Assembly (NCBI GenBank): GCA_905183005.1
Contig: CAJJDO010000023.1
Span: 391,566 to 455,565, forward strand
DNA: 64,000 nt
Direction of reading: 5' to 3'
Source: Paramecium pentaurelia
Taxonomy: Eukaryota; Ciliophora; Oligohymenophorea; Peniculida; Parameciidae
In this document: in pieces, positions 12,296 through 23,595 of the stretch
How the letters are laid out: every line of letters begins with the position of its first letter
Position numbering within the stretch: the stretch's first letter is position 1
Translations under genes and position numbers: made by a program
The notes under the pieces: generated by a model
The model's database searches: none
Told to the model about the DNA's origin: nothing
What the model saw: the letters and a program-made list of their open reading frames with translations, nothing else

Positions 12296-13552
12296 TCACA
12301 ATTTTGTATTCTTGGTCACATCATGGAATGCTTCAGCAACATACTTAACATTTCCTTCATTTAATCCTGCAATTGATATTCTTCCACTACTTAATAAATA
12401 GATATGATATTTAGCAATCAATTCTTTTACATGATCTGGACCAACACCCTAAAAAATATGAATTAAATTATTACAGTAAATGCAAACATACCAATTTATT
12501 TGGATATGTGTGACCAATCATGAGGAGAACCTAGATTCTTTAAAGTTTCAGCTAAACTTACTCTCATTAATTAAATTCTAGTTGCCATCATTTTAACTTC
12601 TGATAACCATAATTAATTAAGTTCTGGTGTATTGAGAATGATATCAGCTACTCTAGCACCATGAAGTGGTGGACTTGACCATAATGGTCTAGCTAACAAT
12701 TTCAATTATGAAACAACTTTCTCTTTTTCTTATTAATTAGCACATACAAAACTAAGACATCCTGTTCTTTACCCATATAATCCCATATTTTTAGCAAATG
12801 ATTATCCTAAAACAATAGAAACTCCTTAATTTGTAAATAATCTAACTGCTTCAGCATCTTTATTTACATCTCCACTTGTGAAACCTTAATAAGCCATATC
12901 AAAAAATGGAAGGAAATTCTTCTTTTTAGTCAAATCTAATAATTATGTCCATTAAGCTGATGTCAAATCACAACCAGTTGGATTATGAGCACAAGCATGG
13001 AATAAGATAACTGATCCATTTTAAGCCTTATTCAAATCTTCTACTAATCCTGAAAAATCAACTCCACGTGTTTTTGGATCAAAATAACGATATTCTAAAA
13101 TTTCTAATCCTGCCATTCTAGCAATATTATGATGATTTGGCCATGTTGGATTTGGCATATATACTTTTGTACCTTAAGGTAAGAATTTCTTAGCAAATTC
13201 AAATCCAAGTCTAACTGCACCTGTTCCACTCAATACTTAACATCCTGCAATACTTTTTCCATTTTAAGCATAATAAGCATCTCCATAACCTAATTTTATA
13301 GAAGCATCAATAAATGATTGAAGTCCTTCAACTGGAAGATATTCATTATCTAATTTCTTCTCCTTTATTATTTATTCAGCCTATTATATATTAATTTAGT
13401 TACTCTTTTAACTGACTCAAGTACAACTGGCTTTCCATCATTATCACGATAAGCTCCTATACTTAAATTTACTTTTTAAGTGCTTGGATCAGCCTTGAAT
13501 TAAGCAGCTACTCCCAAAATAGGATCAGCTGGTCCCATAGGTACTTAAGACC
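12296..13552 (-). CDS. Aspartate aminotransferase, redundant contig copy B
   Basis: Base-for-base repeat of the neighbouring copies, with the stop at 12296-12298. The 5' end is cut at the N at 13553, after the codons for PMGPADPILG, so the first 15-20 residues are missing. It should not be counted as a separate gene. Confidence 0.85.
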
Positions 13553-13553
13553 N

Positions 13554-14701
13554 CAACACCCTAAAAAATATGAATTAAATTATTACAGTAAATGCAAACA
13601 TACCAATTTATTTGGATATGTGTGACCAATCATGAGGAGAACCTAGATTCTTTAAAGTTTCAGCTAAACTTACTCTCATTAATTAAATTCTAGTTGCCAT
13701 CATTTTAACTTCTGATAACCATAATTAATTAAGTTCTGGTGTATTGAGAATGATATCAGCTACTCTAGCACCATGAAGTGGTGGACTTGACCATAATGGT
13801 CTAGCTAACAATTTCAATTATGAAACAACTTTCTCTTTTTCTTATTAATTAGCACATACAAAACTAAGACATCCTGTTCTTTACCCATATAATCCCATAT
13901 TTTTAGCAAATGATTATCCTAAAACAATAGAAACTCCTTAATTTGTAAATAATCTAACTGCTTCAGCATCTTTATTTACATCTCCACTTGTGAAACCTTA
14001 ATAAGCCATATCAAAAAATGGAAGGAAATTCTTCTTTTTAGTCAAATCTAATAATTATGTCCATTAAGCTGATGTCAAATCACAACCAGTTGGATTATGA
14101 GCACAAGCATGGAATAAGATAACTGATCCATTTTAAGCCTTATTCAAATCTTCTACTAATCCTGAAAAATCAACTCCACGTGTTTTTGGATCAAAATAAC
14201 GATATTCTAAAATTTCTAATCCTGCCATTCTAGCAATATTATGATGATTTGGCCATGTTGGATTTGGCATATATACTTTTGTACCTTAAGGTAAGAATTT
14301 CTTAGCAAATTCAAATCCAAGTCTAACTGCACCTGTTCCACTCAATACTTAACATCCTGCAATACTTTTTCCATTTTAAGCATAATAAGCATCTCCATAA
14401 CCTAATTTTATAGAAGCATCAATAAATGATTGAAGTCCTTCAACTGGAAGATATTCATTATCTAATTTCTTCTCCTTTATTATTTATTCAGCCTATTATA
14501 TATTAATTTAGTTACTCTTTTAACTGACTCAAGTACAACTGGCTTTCCATCATTATCACGATAAGCTCCTATACTTAAATTTACTTTTTAAGTGCTTGGA
14601 TCAGCCTTGAATTAAGCAGCTACTCCCAAAATAGGATCAGCTGGTCCCATAGGTACTTAAGACCATACAGAAAAGTATCTCAAAGCTCTTAAACACTACA
14701 T
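13554..14701 (-). CDS. Aspartate aminotransferase, N-terminal part (copy C of one gene)
   Basis: Holds the true start, MQCLRALRYFSVWSQ at 14701. The leader is short, basic and aromatic and could be a mitochondrial presequence. PMGPADPILGVAAQFK and LSIGAYRDNDGKPVVL follow, typical of class-I aspartate aminotransferases. A 23-nt intron follows VLESVKR. The segment then runs to the first codons after the last intron and is cut by the N at 13553, so it lacks the C-terminal 50 residues found in copy A. Catalytic PLP lysine (SFAKNMGLY) is present. The mitochondrial isoenzyme is favoured because of the leader, but this is an inference. Confidence 0.9.
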
Positions 14702-14957
14702 GTTGAATATCTTTGAATAAATTAATTAATTCTTATAAAAAGTATGTCATATTAATATATAATACGGATCTTTTTTATTTTAATCACATAATATAAATTA
14801 ATAATATACTACTATTATAACTCAATTATTGTTTAATATAAACAAAAACAAAATAAATATTGTATATATTCATAATTGCATAATAAGTTTTAAAATGATA
14901 TTATGAATTCAGAAATTAAGAATTAATTAATTCTAATATACCAATATAAATTCAAAT

Positions 14958-15509
14958 TCATGATTGTTTAGCTTTCCATGTATCGAAAGATTGGCTTCCT
15001 TTTTTGATTTATGCATCTAAATGGTAAAATAATCCTGGAAAAGCAGAATAAGCTTGGGCTTTGGCAAATAATTTTTCTGCTTCATCAACTGATGATGCTT
15101 AATCCTCCAACATTGAACCTATAAATTTGTGTGTTAATATCTCTTCATGTTATTATGCCTATTTTCCTATCTAATCAAGCAAAGAATAATTCAAATGCTC
15201 TCTTGCTAAGTAGGCTTCAAAATAATCTCCAGGTTTTTCAAAATGAATCTTCATATTTTAGAAAGCTGTTTATTATGGATCAATAGTCACTTGAACACCT
15301 CTTACATTTAAGTAATCAAATATCTAAACACTATGTTTTCTTTCCTCTTCACTTTCCGCTTTGAAAAATTTTCCAATTCCTTCAAAATTGTTATTATCAA
15401 ACCAATAAGCATATTAAAGATATAAGAAACTAGATTATAACTCTACATGGGCTTATCTTGATAATAAATTAATTATTTCCTTATTTGTTAATTCTGCTAG
15501 TTTTTTCAT
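14958..15509 (-). CDS. Ferritin-like iron-storage protein
   Basis: Intron-free, 183 residues, MKKLAELTNKEIINLLSRQ to stop 14958-14960. The pattern is that of the ferritin four-helix bundle: VELQSSFLYLQYAYWF with the helix-A glutamate, GIGKFFKAESEEERKH with the E-x-x-H ferroxidase pair on helix B, EHLNYSLLDQIGKQAQQHEE on helix C and HKFIGSMLEDQASSVDEA on helix D. Length fits ferritin (about 170-180). The protein should oxidise Fe(II) and store Fe(III) in a 24-mer. No signal peptide is seen. A glutathione peroxidase gene lies 1.4 kb away, so two oxidative-stress functions are near neighbours, which may be chance. Confidence 0.88.
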
Positions 15510-15596
15510 TCACTTTAATTAATTATTTATGATTTGATTTTTAGTTATATTCATTTATCAATTTTTAATCCAATATATATTGAATTATAATATTTA

Positions 15597-16431
15597 TCAA
15601 ATAGGATTTATCCAACATCCTGGTCCCAATAATTCATTACAATTAGATATGAAACCTTTATCATAGTGTTCTTGTTATTTTTCAAAATATTCAACATTTG
15701 TTTGATTATTTATTATTAATCTTTATTTAAATATATTTCTACTTGAAATGAAATCCTAAACAGCAAAATACTCCAATCATAAGTGCAAGGCTTGAAAGAA
15801 CTGTAAAAATTATAAAATATGTATCAATCTAACCAGTAGGAGGAACTTTTATAACTTTAGTTAAAAAAACAAAAAAGTAAAAAATTAAAGTTAGGGCTCT
15901 AAATATTTATATTAAATTACTCAAATAAAAAAGCAAGCAAAAAAAATATTTGTAATTCTTCTACCCTATACAATTATTTAACCAAAAAGAATGATTACTC
16001 ATTCTTAATATGCATTTATTACAAGCTGCACAATGATGACATCGTAATGGTTTCTTAATTTAACAATGTTTACAAATCTTTCTCCATTCAACCAAAGGGT
16101 CATCTTCTGTATATTAATATGTAGGTGTTCCTGGTTATGTAGTGATTGTTTTAAAAAATAAATATATCACAACCAACAATAATAAATGATGTAAAATCAT
16201 CAATACAATTTCTGTTGCTTCTGGATTTATGAAAATCTATTTTTAAATGTTAAGTTTACATAAATCATCATTATTTCCATGTATGCAATCACAAAAATCA
16301 CTAAATAAATTGGGGCCCAAACACATATTTAATTAAAATTCATAAGAATTATGATGAATATAAATTAAAAACTCTACACTTTTTTTTGTTTGATTAGAGG
16401 TTATTATTAACTTCTTTAAAGATTTGCTCAT
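15597..16431 (-). CDS. DHHC-type palmitoyltransferase homologue with DHHC replaced by SNHS
   Basis: Starts MSKSLKKLIITSNQTKK. It has transmembrane segments (EIVLMILHHLLLLVVIYLFF before the cysteine-rich domain; RALTLIFYFFVFLTKVI and IIFTVLSSLALMIGVFCC after it), consistent with a four-pass DHHC protein. The cysteine-rich domain is CKHC, KPLRCHHCAACNKC, then CILRMSNHSFWLNNCIG. Against the family pattern C-x3-M-DHHC-PW-x-NNC-x-G, the four DHHC residues read S-N-H-S. The active-site cysteine is serine and the catalytic Asp and His are gone, whereas the zinc-ligand Cys/His positions, including the second His, remain. The C-terminus (NNQTNVEYFEK) fits the TTxE region and is reached after a 22-nt intron. 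Probably a structural or scaffold pseudo-enzyme. Confidence 0.85.
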
Positions 16432-16888
16432 AATCTAACTATATATACTAAATTCAATTCATAAAACAAAAATTCTTCTTTACTTCCTATTTAATATTGA
16501 TAATTGATAAAATAAATAAGTTTAAATGCCAAAACTATATTATTAATATTGAATAATCATATAAATTTTATATAATTCTAAAAAAAAAGTAAAAATAAAT
16601 AATTTTTAATTGGTTTAATTAATTAAATGTATAGACTATCTTTATTATTAATTCTTTTTTTTTCAGAATATTCGTAGAAGTAAAAAAACTATTATATGAT
16701 AATTAAATATATATCCATATGTTTTAGAGAGAGATCACTATTGTGAATTACTAAAGCATTTATCAATCATTATGATATTATTTAAGAATATTTAAGAATA
16801 CATTGATAATATTATTTAAGCAATGTGATGAATAATATTTGGATACTTTTTACTAATACTTTTTATATTATTATTCTAAAGAATACAA
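16432..16888. other. Intergenic, nothing recognised
   Basis: About 450 bp of AT-rich DNA between the DHHC-like gene start and the stop of the peroxidase gene; no supportable ORF or RNA gene. It contains a short tandem TTTAAGAATA (16779-16800 region). Confidence 0.5.
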
Positions 16889-17482
16889 TCATTAATTCAA
16901 CAATTTTTCGATTTCTTGTTTCATCTCTTTTGGTTTGACATCTGGATTATAAAATCTGACTACTTAACCCTATGAATTTAGTAAGAATTTTCCGAAATTC
17001 CATGGTACTTCTTTTGCTTCATTAGAACTGACTTTTAATGAACTGTTTAATCTCAAATATCTATAAACTTCATGAGTATTTTAACCATTCACTTCAATTT
17101 TTCTTTAATATTTTTAAATCATTACTAAAACAATGGGAAGGATACTCCATACTTAGAGAGAACAAATTCTTTGATTTCAGGTTCAGGTTTGGATTCTTAA
17201 CCCATAAATTAATTACATGGAAATCCTAAGATTTCTAAACCTTAAGCACTAAAATATTATTCTTTGATACTTATATGTTTTATAAAGTTCAACAAGCTCA
17301 CTGTAATTTGAAGATGTTAATCCACAAGAACAAGCAACATTCACACAAATGTAAGCTTTTTTGCCTTTGAATTAAGATAATTAAGTTTTCTATCCATCTA
17401 TATTATTTAGTTCAAATTCAAAGAATGATTTTGTTGGTGGTTGAAGTTTATCTACTCCTTTCTTAAAAAATAATGCTCCCAT
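16889..17482 (-). CDS. Glutathione peroxidase (GPx4-like, cysteine type)
   Basis: Starts MGALFFKKGVDKLQPPTKSF. It carries the three GPx motifs in order: NVACSCGLTSSNYSEL (active-site Cys before Gly), GFPCNQFMGQES (Gln), and VPWNFGKFLLN (Trp-Asn). The catalytic tetrad Cys-Gln-Trp-Asn is therefore complete. Two introns of 22-23 nt interrupt the gene (after ELYKTY and before QKIEVNG). The protein is about 180 residues without the oligomerisation loop, like monomeric phospholipid-hydroperoxide or thioredoxin-dependent GPx enzymes. There is no UGA selenocysteine; the active residue is a normal Cys codon. It reduces lipid hydroperoxides. Confidence 0.92.
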
Positions 17483-17850
17483 TTAAAAATTTCTGAGTTC
17501 TTAAAATTAAATTAATAAATTTAAGAGAAATTTTTGCAAGTATTTATAGCTTTAATTAATGATGCAAAATTTATTGTCATGACGATTTAACATCAACGTA
17601 TTATAGAATACAATATATAAATATATACAATAATAATTGTTAGTTTCCTTAATTATTGTTTTATTAATTTAATTCCATCATAAAGTACTATGGAAATCAA
17701 TCTAAGATTCATTGTAGAATTTAGAACTTTATATCATTTTTCTTAATGTTTTATCTATTAATATATGTGTTTAGTCACAAAAAATTAGAAAAATTATGTT
17801 TAGAACTATAAATAGATATAAAAATAAAAATATTTAAAAAATATATTATC
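17483..17850. other. Intergenic, nothing recognised
   Basis: About 370 bp of AT-rich sequence holding the promoter of the peroxidase gene and the 3' end of the next; no feature visible. Confidence 0.5.
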
Positions 17851-19180
17851 TCACTAATTCAATAGACCTTCTTACTCATCATCAGCTGCTTATCTTTTAA
17901 TTAAATCTTTTTCCATTTTTCTTAGTTATTAAATTTATTGATCTATCATTTACTAAGCTTTAGTTCCAAGAGGATGATTTGGTATATCTGACACATTTAT
18001 GTATTTATTTGTTGCCCAATTTCCATCTCCTTTACTAGTAAACAGTGGTTTAAGGAAAGAAATCCAATTATAGAGAAATCCTTTGTCAAAGGGATTTCCA
18101 AACATTCCCCTTTCATTAGCCCATAAATAGGAATATCTTCTCCATTATCCTAATTCTTATGGAGTTATGTTATAAGAAATCTAAAATATAATTAATAATT
18201 ATATACTCTTAATAAACACAATAAATATTATTGACCAAAATAATAAAATTGGTGGACATTAATCACTATAATGAGTAAATCAAAATATGATTTTTCTTGT
18301 ATTCTTTCTACTAATGTGAATTATCTAAGTATAGTAAAACAATAGAAGGTCCAAAAAAATATATACATAACTAGGAATGGATAATTGAATACACCAATAC
18401 ATGTATTTAATTACATTGAATGAAATTCCCATCTTATAATACATCTATATTAATAAAATTAGTTAGATACTTTTGACAATATAGACAATGTTATGATCGA
18501 ACAACTTTAGGAATTGAACACAAAACACAAATATTTCTATTCATTTTAGAGAGAGTGAATAGTTCTGGTTATGTATCTAATAATTCTTTGAAATCAGCTT
18601 GTTTGAATTAGCCTGCAGGACATAATATAAGTATGAAGTAAGTAAATAATATTGCATATATGATATACAAAATGTAATTCTAAATGAATAATTTTTTAGT
18701 GATACCAATTCAGGATAAGTTTCATAATTTAAATAGAGTATAAGTCCATGAACAATGAAATAATAGATGGAAAGACCTCCAAATAATTTTCTTAATATAT
18801 TGTCTGGTAAAACTTAATTAAGAAATCCATTTATTTTGTAAATTGGTGTCAAGAGAGTCTAGCTATATGATAGTTGGATATTATTACTAAATCAATATAT
18901 AAAAATAATAGCCTTAAGCCATCATAGGTAATTACATAAAGATTTGCATAGCATAATCACCATTAAGTATAGCATACCAAATAAAGACTTTCATTTCTTT
19001 TGGAACATTTGCAAATGGATTATATGAATGTTAATGATGATGATGATGTTCATGCTAATGATTATGTTAATGTTAATGATTATGATTGCAACATTCTTTT
19101 TTCTTGCTTTCTTATTATTTTATATTGATTGGAACATGGGCTGGATTATCCATATCCATATTTGAACTCATGGACTGCAT
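17851..19180 (-). CDS. DHHC-type palmitoyltransferase homologue with DHHC replaced by EFHS
   Basis: Starts MQSMSSNMDMDNPAH at 19180. A histidine-rich cytosolic N-terminus follows (NHNHQHQHNHQHEHHHHHQH). Hydrophobic segments flank a cysteine-rich domain CVLC, RSQHCLYCQKC, CIIRWEFHSMQLNTCIG. A 26-nt intron splits QK/C. The DHHC tetrad reads E-F-H-S: catalytic Cys is Ser, catalytic His is Phe, and only the zinc-binding His is kept. The C-terminal part matches DHHC enzymes (ITPQELGQWRRYSYLW, then FGNPFDKGFLYNW). The frame is intact across several small introns, so this is a maintained gene rather than an obvious pseudogene, but it should lack acyltransferase chemistry. The His-rich tail could bind metal ions. 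Confidence 0.83.
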
Positions 19181-19203
19181 AGAAATTTAATAAATTAAAT
19201 TTT
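19181..19203. promoter_or_regulatory. 23-bp divergent intergenic spacer
   Basis: Only 23 AT-only-like bases separate the start codons of the divergent DHHC-like gene (19180, minus) and V-ATPase subunit d gene (19204, plus). Both 5' UTRs and any shared promoter must be extremely short or overlap coding sequence, unless one start is annotated too far upstream. Later Met codons of the DHHC-like protein would extend the gap by only 9-21 bp. Confidence 0.5.
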
Positions 19204-20494
19204 ATGGATCTTTGTGTTTTTGGGGTTGATGATGGTTATGCTGAAGCCATAATCAGAGGATTAAGAGCAAGTTTCTTAACTGAAGCTCAATACTAATAGA
19301 TGAAGAATTGTGCTTCAATTCCAGAATTAAAGTCTTTCTTAGAAGAAACAGATTATTAAGTAAACATGACAATTATTAATATAGAATTGTTTATAAGCTG
19401 ATAATCCTTAAATACCTACATCCATTTTAAGATAGAGACTCAAAAAGAAATTGGCTGATGAATTTGAGTATATTGAAGCTCAATCCACTGGAACACTTAC
19501 AAAATACTTATTTCATTTGAGGTATGATTTATTAATTCATTATAAAAGATGTCGTTTTATGATTGATAATGTAGTCAATATGATAGAAGGATTAAAGAAT
19601 AAAATTGATATTGAAATACTTTTGAGTAATATTGATCCTTTAGGTTGGTTCCCTGAAATCAAAAATATTAAAGTTCTTGAAGGAGATGATTATAGCAGTT
19701 TATATAGAGATGTACTTATTGATACACCTATTGGTGTCTATTTTATGAAATTCTTGGAAGAATCTATTGAGAATTTACATGAAAACAGAACATTGAATGA
19801 CATCTAAAATTTATTCAGAGAAATGAAACCTGAATACATCAGAACATCACTTAAAAAAATGTGGTTGGAAGATTTCTATGTATTCTGTGAATAAGAAGTA
19901 TAATATTCAATTAAATTAGTTAATGCCAACATCTTAAGAAGTACTCTTAGAATTATTAAAATTTGAAGCAGATTTTAAAACTATTTAGGTTATTTACAAT
20001 TCAATAGGAAATAGAGATCTTAATACAGCAGCTAAAATTATAACAACAAGAAAATAATTATGTCCAACAATTGGAAATTTATATCCTGATTGTGAAAAGA
20101 TGTATTTATAAGCCATGACTTTGGATACACTTAGAGAAGCTGTTAAAGGTTGTGATAATTATAGGGATTTACTCAAAGATGCTCCTGATCCTTTGAAGAG
20201 AGAAGAATTTAATGTATAAACAAAGTAAATTGATATATCTACTATTATATAGAACACTTGATGATATTATGTATGATGATGAATGTAGAAGATATGCTCT
20301 TGCATTTGATGGATAAGGTTCATATGGAGTAATATTTACTATTTATATATTAGGTCTTCTATTCTTATTTGAAACTTAAAGAATAAGAAATTAGAAATAT
20401 TATATGGTTAGCAGAAATGATTTCAAGAAAACTTGCAAAAAATCACCCAGGATGGAAAAAAATTATTATTCCCTTCAGTCACCTTGGAAAATGA
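19204..20494 (+). CDS. V-type H+-ATPase subunit d (V0 sector)
   Basis: Starts MDLCVFGVDDGYAEAIIRGL; the G-Y-x-E-A-x-x-R-G-x-R-x-x-x-L pattern and the following LKSFLEETDY match subunit d (Vma6) orthologues. A 25-nt intron sits at about 19361-19385. The body contains QSTGTLTKYLFHLRYDL, DNVVNMIEGLKNK, LGWFPEI and TPIGVYFMKFL. A later part has FEADFKTIQVIYNSIGNR and LCPTIGNLYPDCEKMY, and the C-terminus NIIWLAEMISRKL resembles the conserved NI-W-I-x-E-C end. Length is about 390 residues after intron removal. Subunit d caps the proteolipid ring and links V0 to the central stalk. Its convergent neighbour encodes V0 subunit a. Confidence 0.93.
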
Positions 20495-20644
20495 GGATTA
20501 AATGCATAATATATATATTAATATATTGGTTATATCAAATATCAATTATTATAAAATAATTAATTCATAAATTCCTAAAAAATATAAGAAATTAAGAAAT
20601 TATAATATAATACTGTTGTATGATATATATAAATTTATTATATA

Positions 20645-23412
20645 TCATTCTTCCTTTGGAACTGCATTGTCTTACATTACTTTAGCATATGAGCATTTTT
20701 CAAATGCATATCCATCGGCTTTGAAGAATTTGTTCTGAAATTCAACCCAATGTAGACGTAAGGCATGAAGAAAACATTCCATCACATCCATCATCATTAA
20801 AACTCCAAAAGTAGCCATAGAGAAAATGGAATAACCAATCAAAAGCTATAGATAAATAAATGTAATAAAAATACTCTTATTGCACCAACAAAACCTCCAC
20901 TACTAATTCCTCCATTCAAACACATTTAGAAGAATACTTCTGCCAATTAACCATGAGCCAAAGATAGTGCCCACAATCTCAAATAAGAGGCTGTATTTGA
21001 AATAGATCCCAATACAAATTCAATAGTTTCAATTACTTGATGTACAAATATATCACCAAATTCTTCGTGATGTTCACCACCAGAGGATGCAGCATGATTT
21101 TCTGAATTCTCTTGAGTGCCTTCAGTATCCTTAAAAAAAATATTATAAAAAAATATTACTTCATTAATTTTTTAATAAAGATCTTTATTCAAATTCTCTG
21201 TCAGATTGCTTGCACTTTAAGCATAACGTTTTTTATTTTGAGAATTAAGTATAAGTGGTTTTGGAAGAAGAATAATAGGAATGCAAAATAGTGCAATCAA
21301 TAACATAGCAGTTTAAGTTGATGCTTCTGATGTACCATCTCCCCATAAAGGTGGATCAACCTATTTGCCAGGTGCAAGAATCATATTAATCATTAAAGTA
21401 ATGACACTTGGGGCTTCATCTGTTTTTCCAGTCCAATTTACAAACCATTTATAAATAATTAAAAAGTCCATCCAACCAAAAGTGCAAGTAAAGAATATTA
21501 GTTAAGGAATGAATTCAAAAATAAAATCTATCCAATTTTTGAAATATATTGCATTAATTCCTTTCAAAATAATACCAAATGTCATATGAATGACACCAAT
21601 AATAACAGCTAATTTCATCTTATATGAATTCATAAATGTTAATTCATTAGGTACACACATCCAGACTGGATCAATACCAAAAGGATATACACAACTTTCA
21701 TCTTTTAAAGCCCATTCTAATTCATCTGGATAAGTAGGATGTTCAGCTGGTTATGTTTTATAACAAGATCCAAATAAATTTATTGGAACAGACATGAAAT
21801 CATTATATATCCATCCATTATAAAATGCCCAAAAACCCATCATTAATACCATATGTCTAACTATTAGAGCATGTTTCATTAAAGAATCTGACTCTTTGAT
21901 TTCTCTATTATATACACATAAATATATTCCTAATAATAATAAACAAAATCTAAATAAATATGATATTAAAATATACCCATGTCCAATATCAGCAAACATA
22001 ACACCAAATAAAAATGGAAAAGTCATGACTGTAAATAATCCTGGATTAATTTCTTTATATCTTGGCATACCATAAGTATTAACTATTTCTTAGAAACCCC
22101 AAGTAATTTCATTAGTCTCAAAAAATGTTGGAGGTGGCTTTGTACCTTCAGGTGGTGATATTTATAATTATCCAGTTGGCAAACCCTCATAAATAGTTTG
22201 AACTTCTCTTAATGCTGAATCTACTTTTATATCTGCTCCTTAGGGTAACCAAATTGATCCATAAAGAACACTTCCTTGAACTCTCAAATAATTCAATTGA
22301 GTATAAAGATATTTCTCTTTAACCAAAAATAATTTTAATTCTTCTATTTATGAACAATTAGAATTTTAGTAAACTCTTTAGAAATCATCAAGATAAGCTT
22401 CAACTTAATTCTTTGTCATTTCTAATAACTATAAAAATATAATTTAAGAATATATACATTTCTAGTTTCAACTAATTCTGTTTCAATAGATCTTAATTTT
22501 TCTTAGAAAACCATATTATTTTCAGGGAATGTGTATTTAGCAACTTAAAAAGATTCACAAATTTTATTAAGTTTGTTTGTGATAACATTAGAACCTCCTC
22601 CACCTGGATAGACAACAACGAAAACGCTTTTAATAATTTTTGCGTCATCCTTTTTTTAATTATATTTAATTTTACATTTTTAGTGTCAACGATTTAATCA
22701 CTTTCAATATCCATAGTATTCATCCAAGCATTACCTTTAGTAATACGAAAAATGATTCTCTTGAATCTAATTTAATCTTCTTTATTGATAACACCAACTA
22801 AATAATTAAATTTAACAGATCCTTGTAATACTTTGATGTCATCTAATTCTTTTCCTTACAAATTAACATATCCTTCAGCTACATAATTGGCACTATAATA
22901 TATCAATATTATACGGTTAGAAAAATGATTATCCTAATAATGCTTCTCCTTTTAATAAGACTGATTTGTGTTCTATCAGTTTATTTCTGCGTTCATGAAG
23001 ATTTTCCATATTAGTACTTTATTCAATAAGTTGCTAATGTTTTTTGTCTATATCATTTTCAATCTCATCCAAATAGGTGTGACTAGCTTTAGACCTTAAG
23101 AATTCAAAGGATTTAATACCTTTCCTTGATTATTTACTTGAAGTTTTTGATTAAAAAATTGACATCCTTGCAGTAAGTAATTTTCTTATAGTATTTCTTC
23201 ATTTCATGCTCAATTAATTATAATTTAATTAGCAAGTCATCACATCTCTTAATATAATTAGCAAATGGCCTATTGATCATAGGCAATGTTGGATCATAAT
23301 CAACAAAATGAATGCAATCTAACTCTGCCAATTCATTCATGACATTCCAAGCACTCTCTCTTGGAATAATCAATTTGTAATAGCCCATTGTTTGGGATCT
23401 AAAGAAGTTCAT
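20645..23412 (-). CDS. V-type H+-ATPase subunit a (V0, 100-kDa subunit)
   Basis: Starts FFRSQTMGYYKLIIPRESAW after an initial MN, the classic N-terminus of subunit a (FRSE-x-M). The cytosolic half includes LKSIEKLLQ-type coiled coils. The membrane half begins with FPFLFGVMFADIGHGYILI and contains SYLRLWALSLAHGQLAEVFF, with the essential arginine in the proton half-channel helix. The end is LRLHWVEFQNKFFKADGYAF and FEKCSYAKV. Several 22-30-nt introns occur. Length of about 850 residues matches the family. The subunit forms the proton path with the proteolipid ring. Paramecium is known to have an unusually large set of subunit a genes that direct the pump to different organelles; this would be one of them. 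Confidence 0.95.
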
Positions 23413-23595
23413 TATTAATTATTAATATCTTTATTTAGTTTTCCATATATTAATTAAACATGTAATCAATGATCGTTTCGCATTTTCTTAAAACATTAGA
23501 CTCTTTTCTTTCTATAAGTGTTTATATCTCTTTATATCTTTTGAAGATAAATGCAAAATTACGTAATCATTAATCAAATAAAATATTATAATTCA

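Larger units (their letters stand above)
11143..14664. repeat. Three overlapping identical contig ends joined by single N (assembly duplication)
   Basis: Segment 11143-12285 recurs as 12287-13429, and 12442-13552 recurs as 13554-14664, with exactly matching lengths. Single n characters sit at 12286 and 13553, precisely at the joints. The copies include coding, intron and flanking bases without any difference I could find. The middle contig (12287-13552) is wholly redundant; collapsing would remove 12286-14541 and leave one aspartate aminotransferase gene. Confidence 0.95.

Noticed and set aside
11143..14664. A tandem array of three aspartate aminotransferase genes
   Set aside because: Copies are identical even in introns and are cut exactly at single N characters; contig overlap explains this better.
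17038..17229. Plus-strand 63-residue frame
   Set aside because: Antisense to the glutathione peroxidase coding sequence.
16889..17482. Possible selenocysteine glutathione peroxidase
   Set aside because: The active-site codon is an ordinary Cys; no in-frame TGA occurs there.
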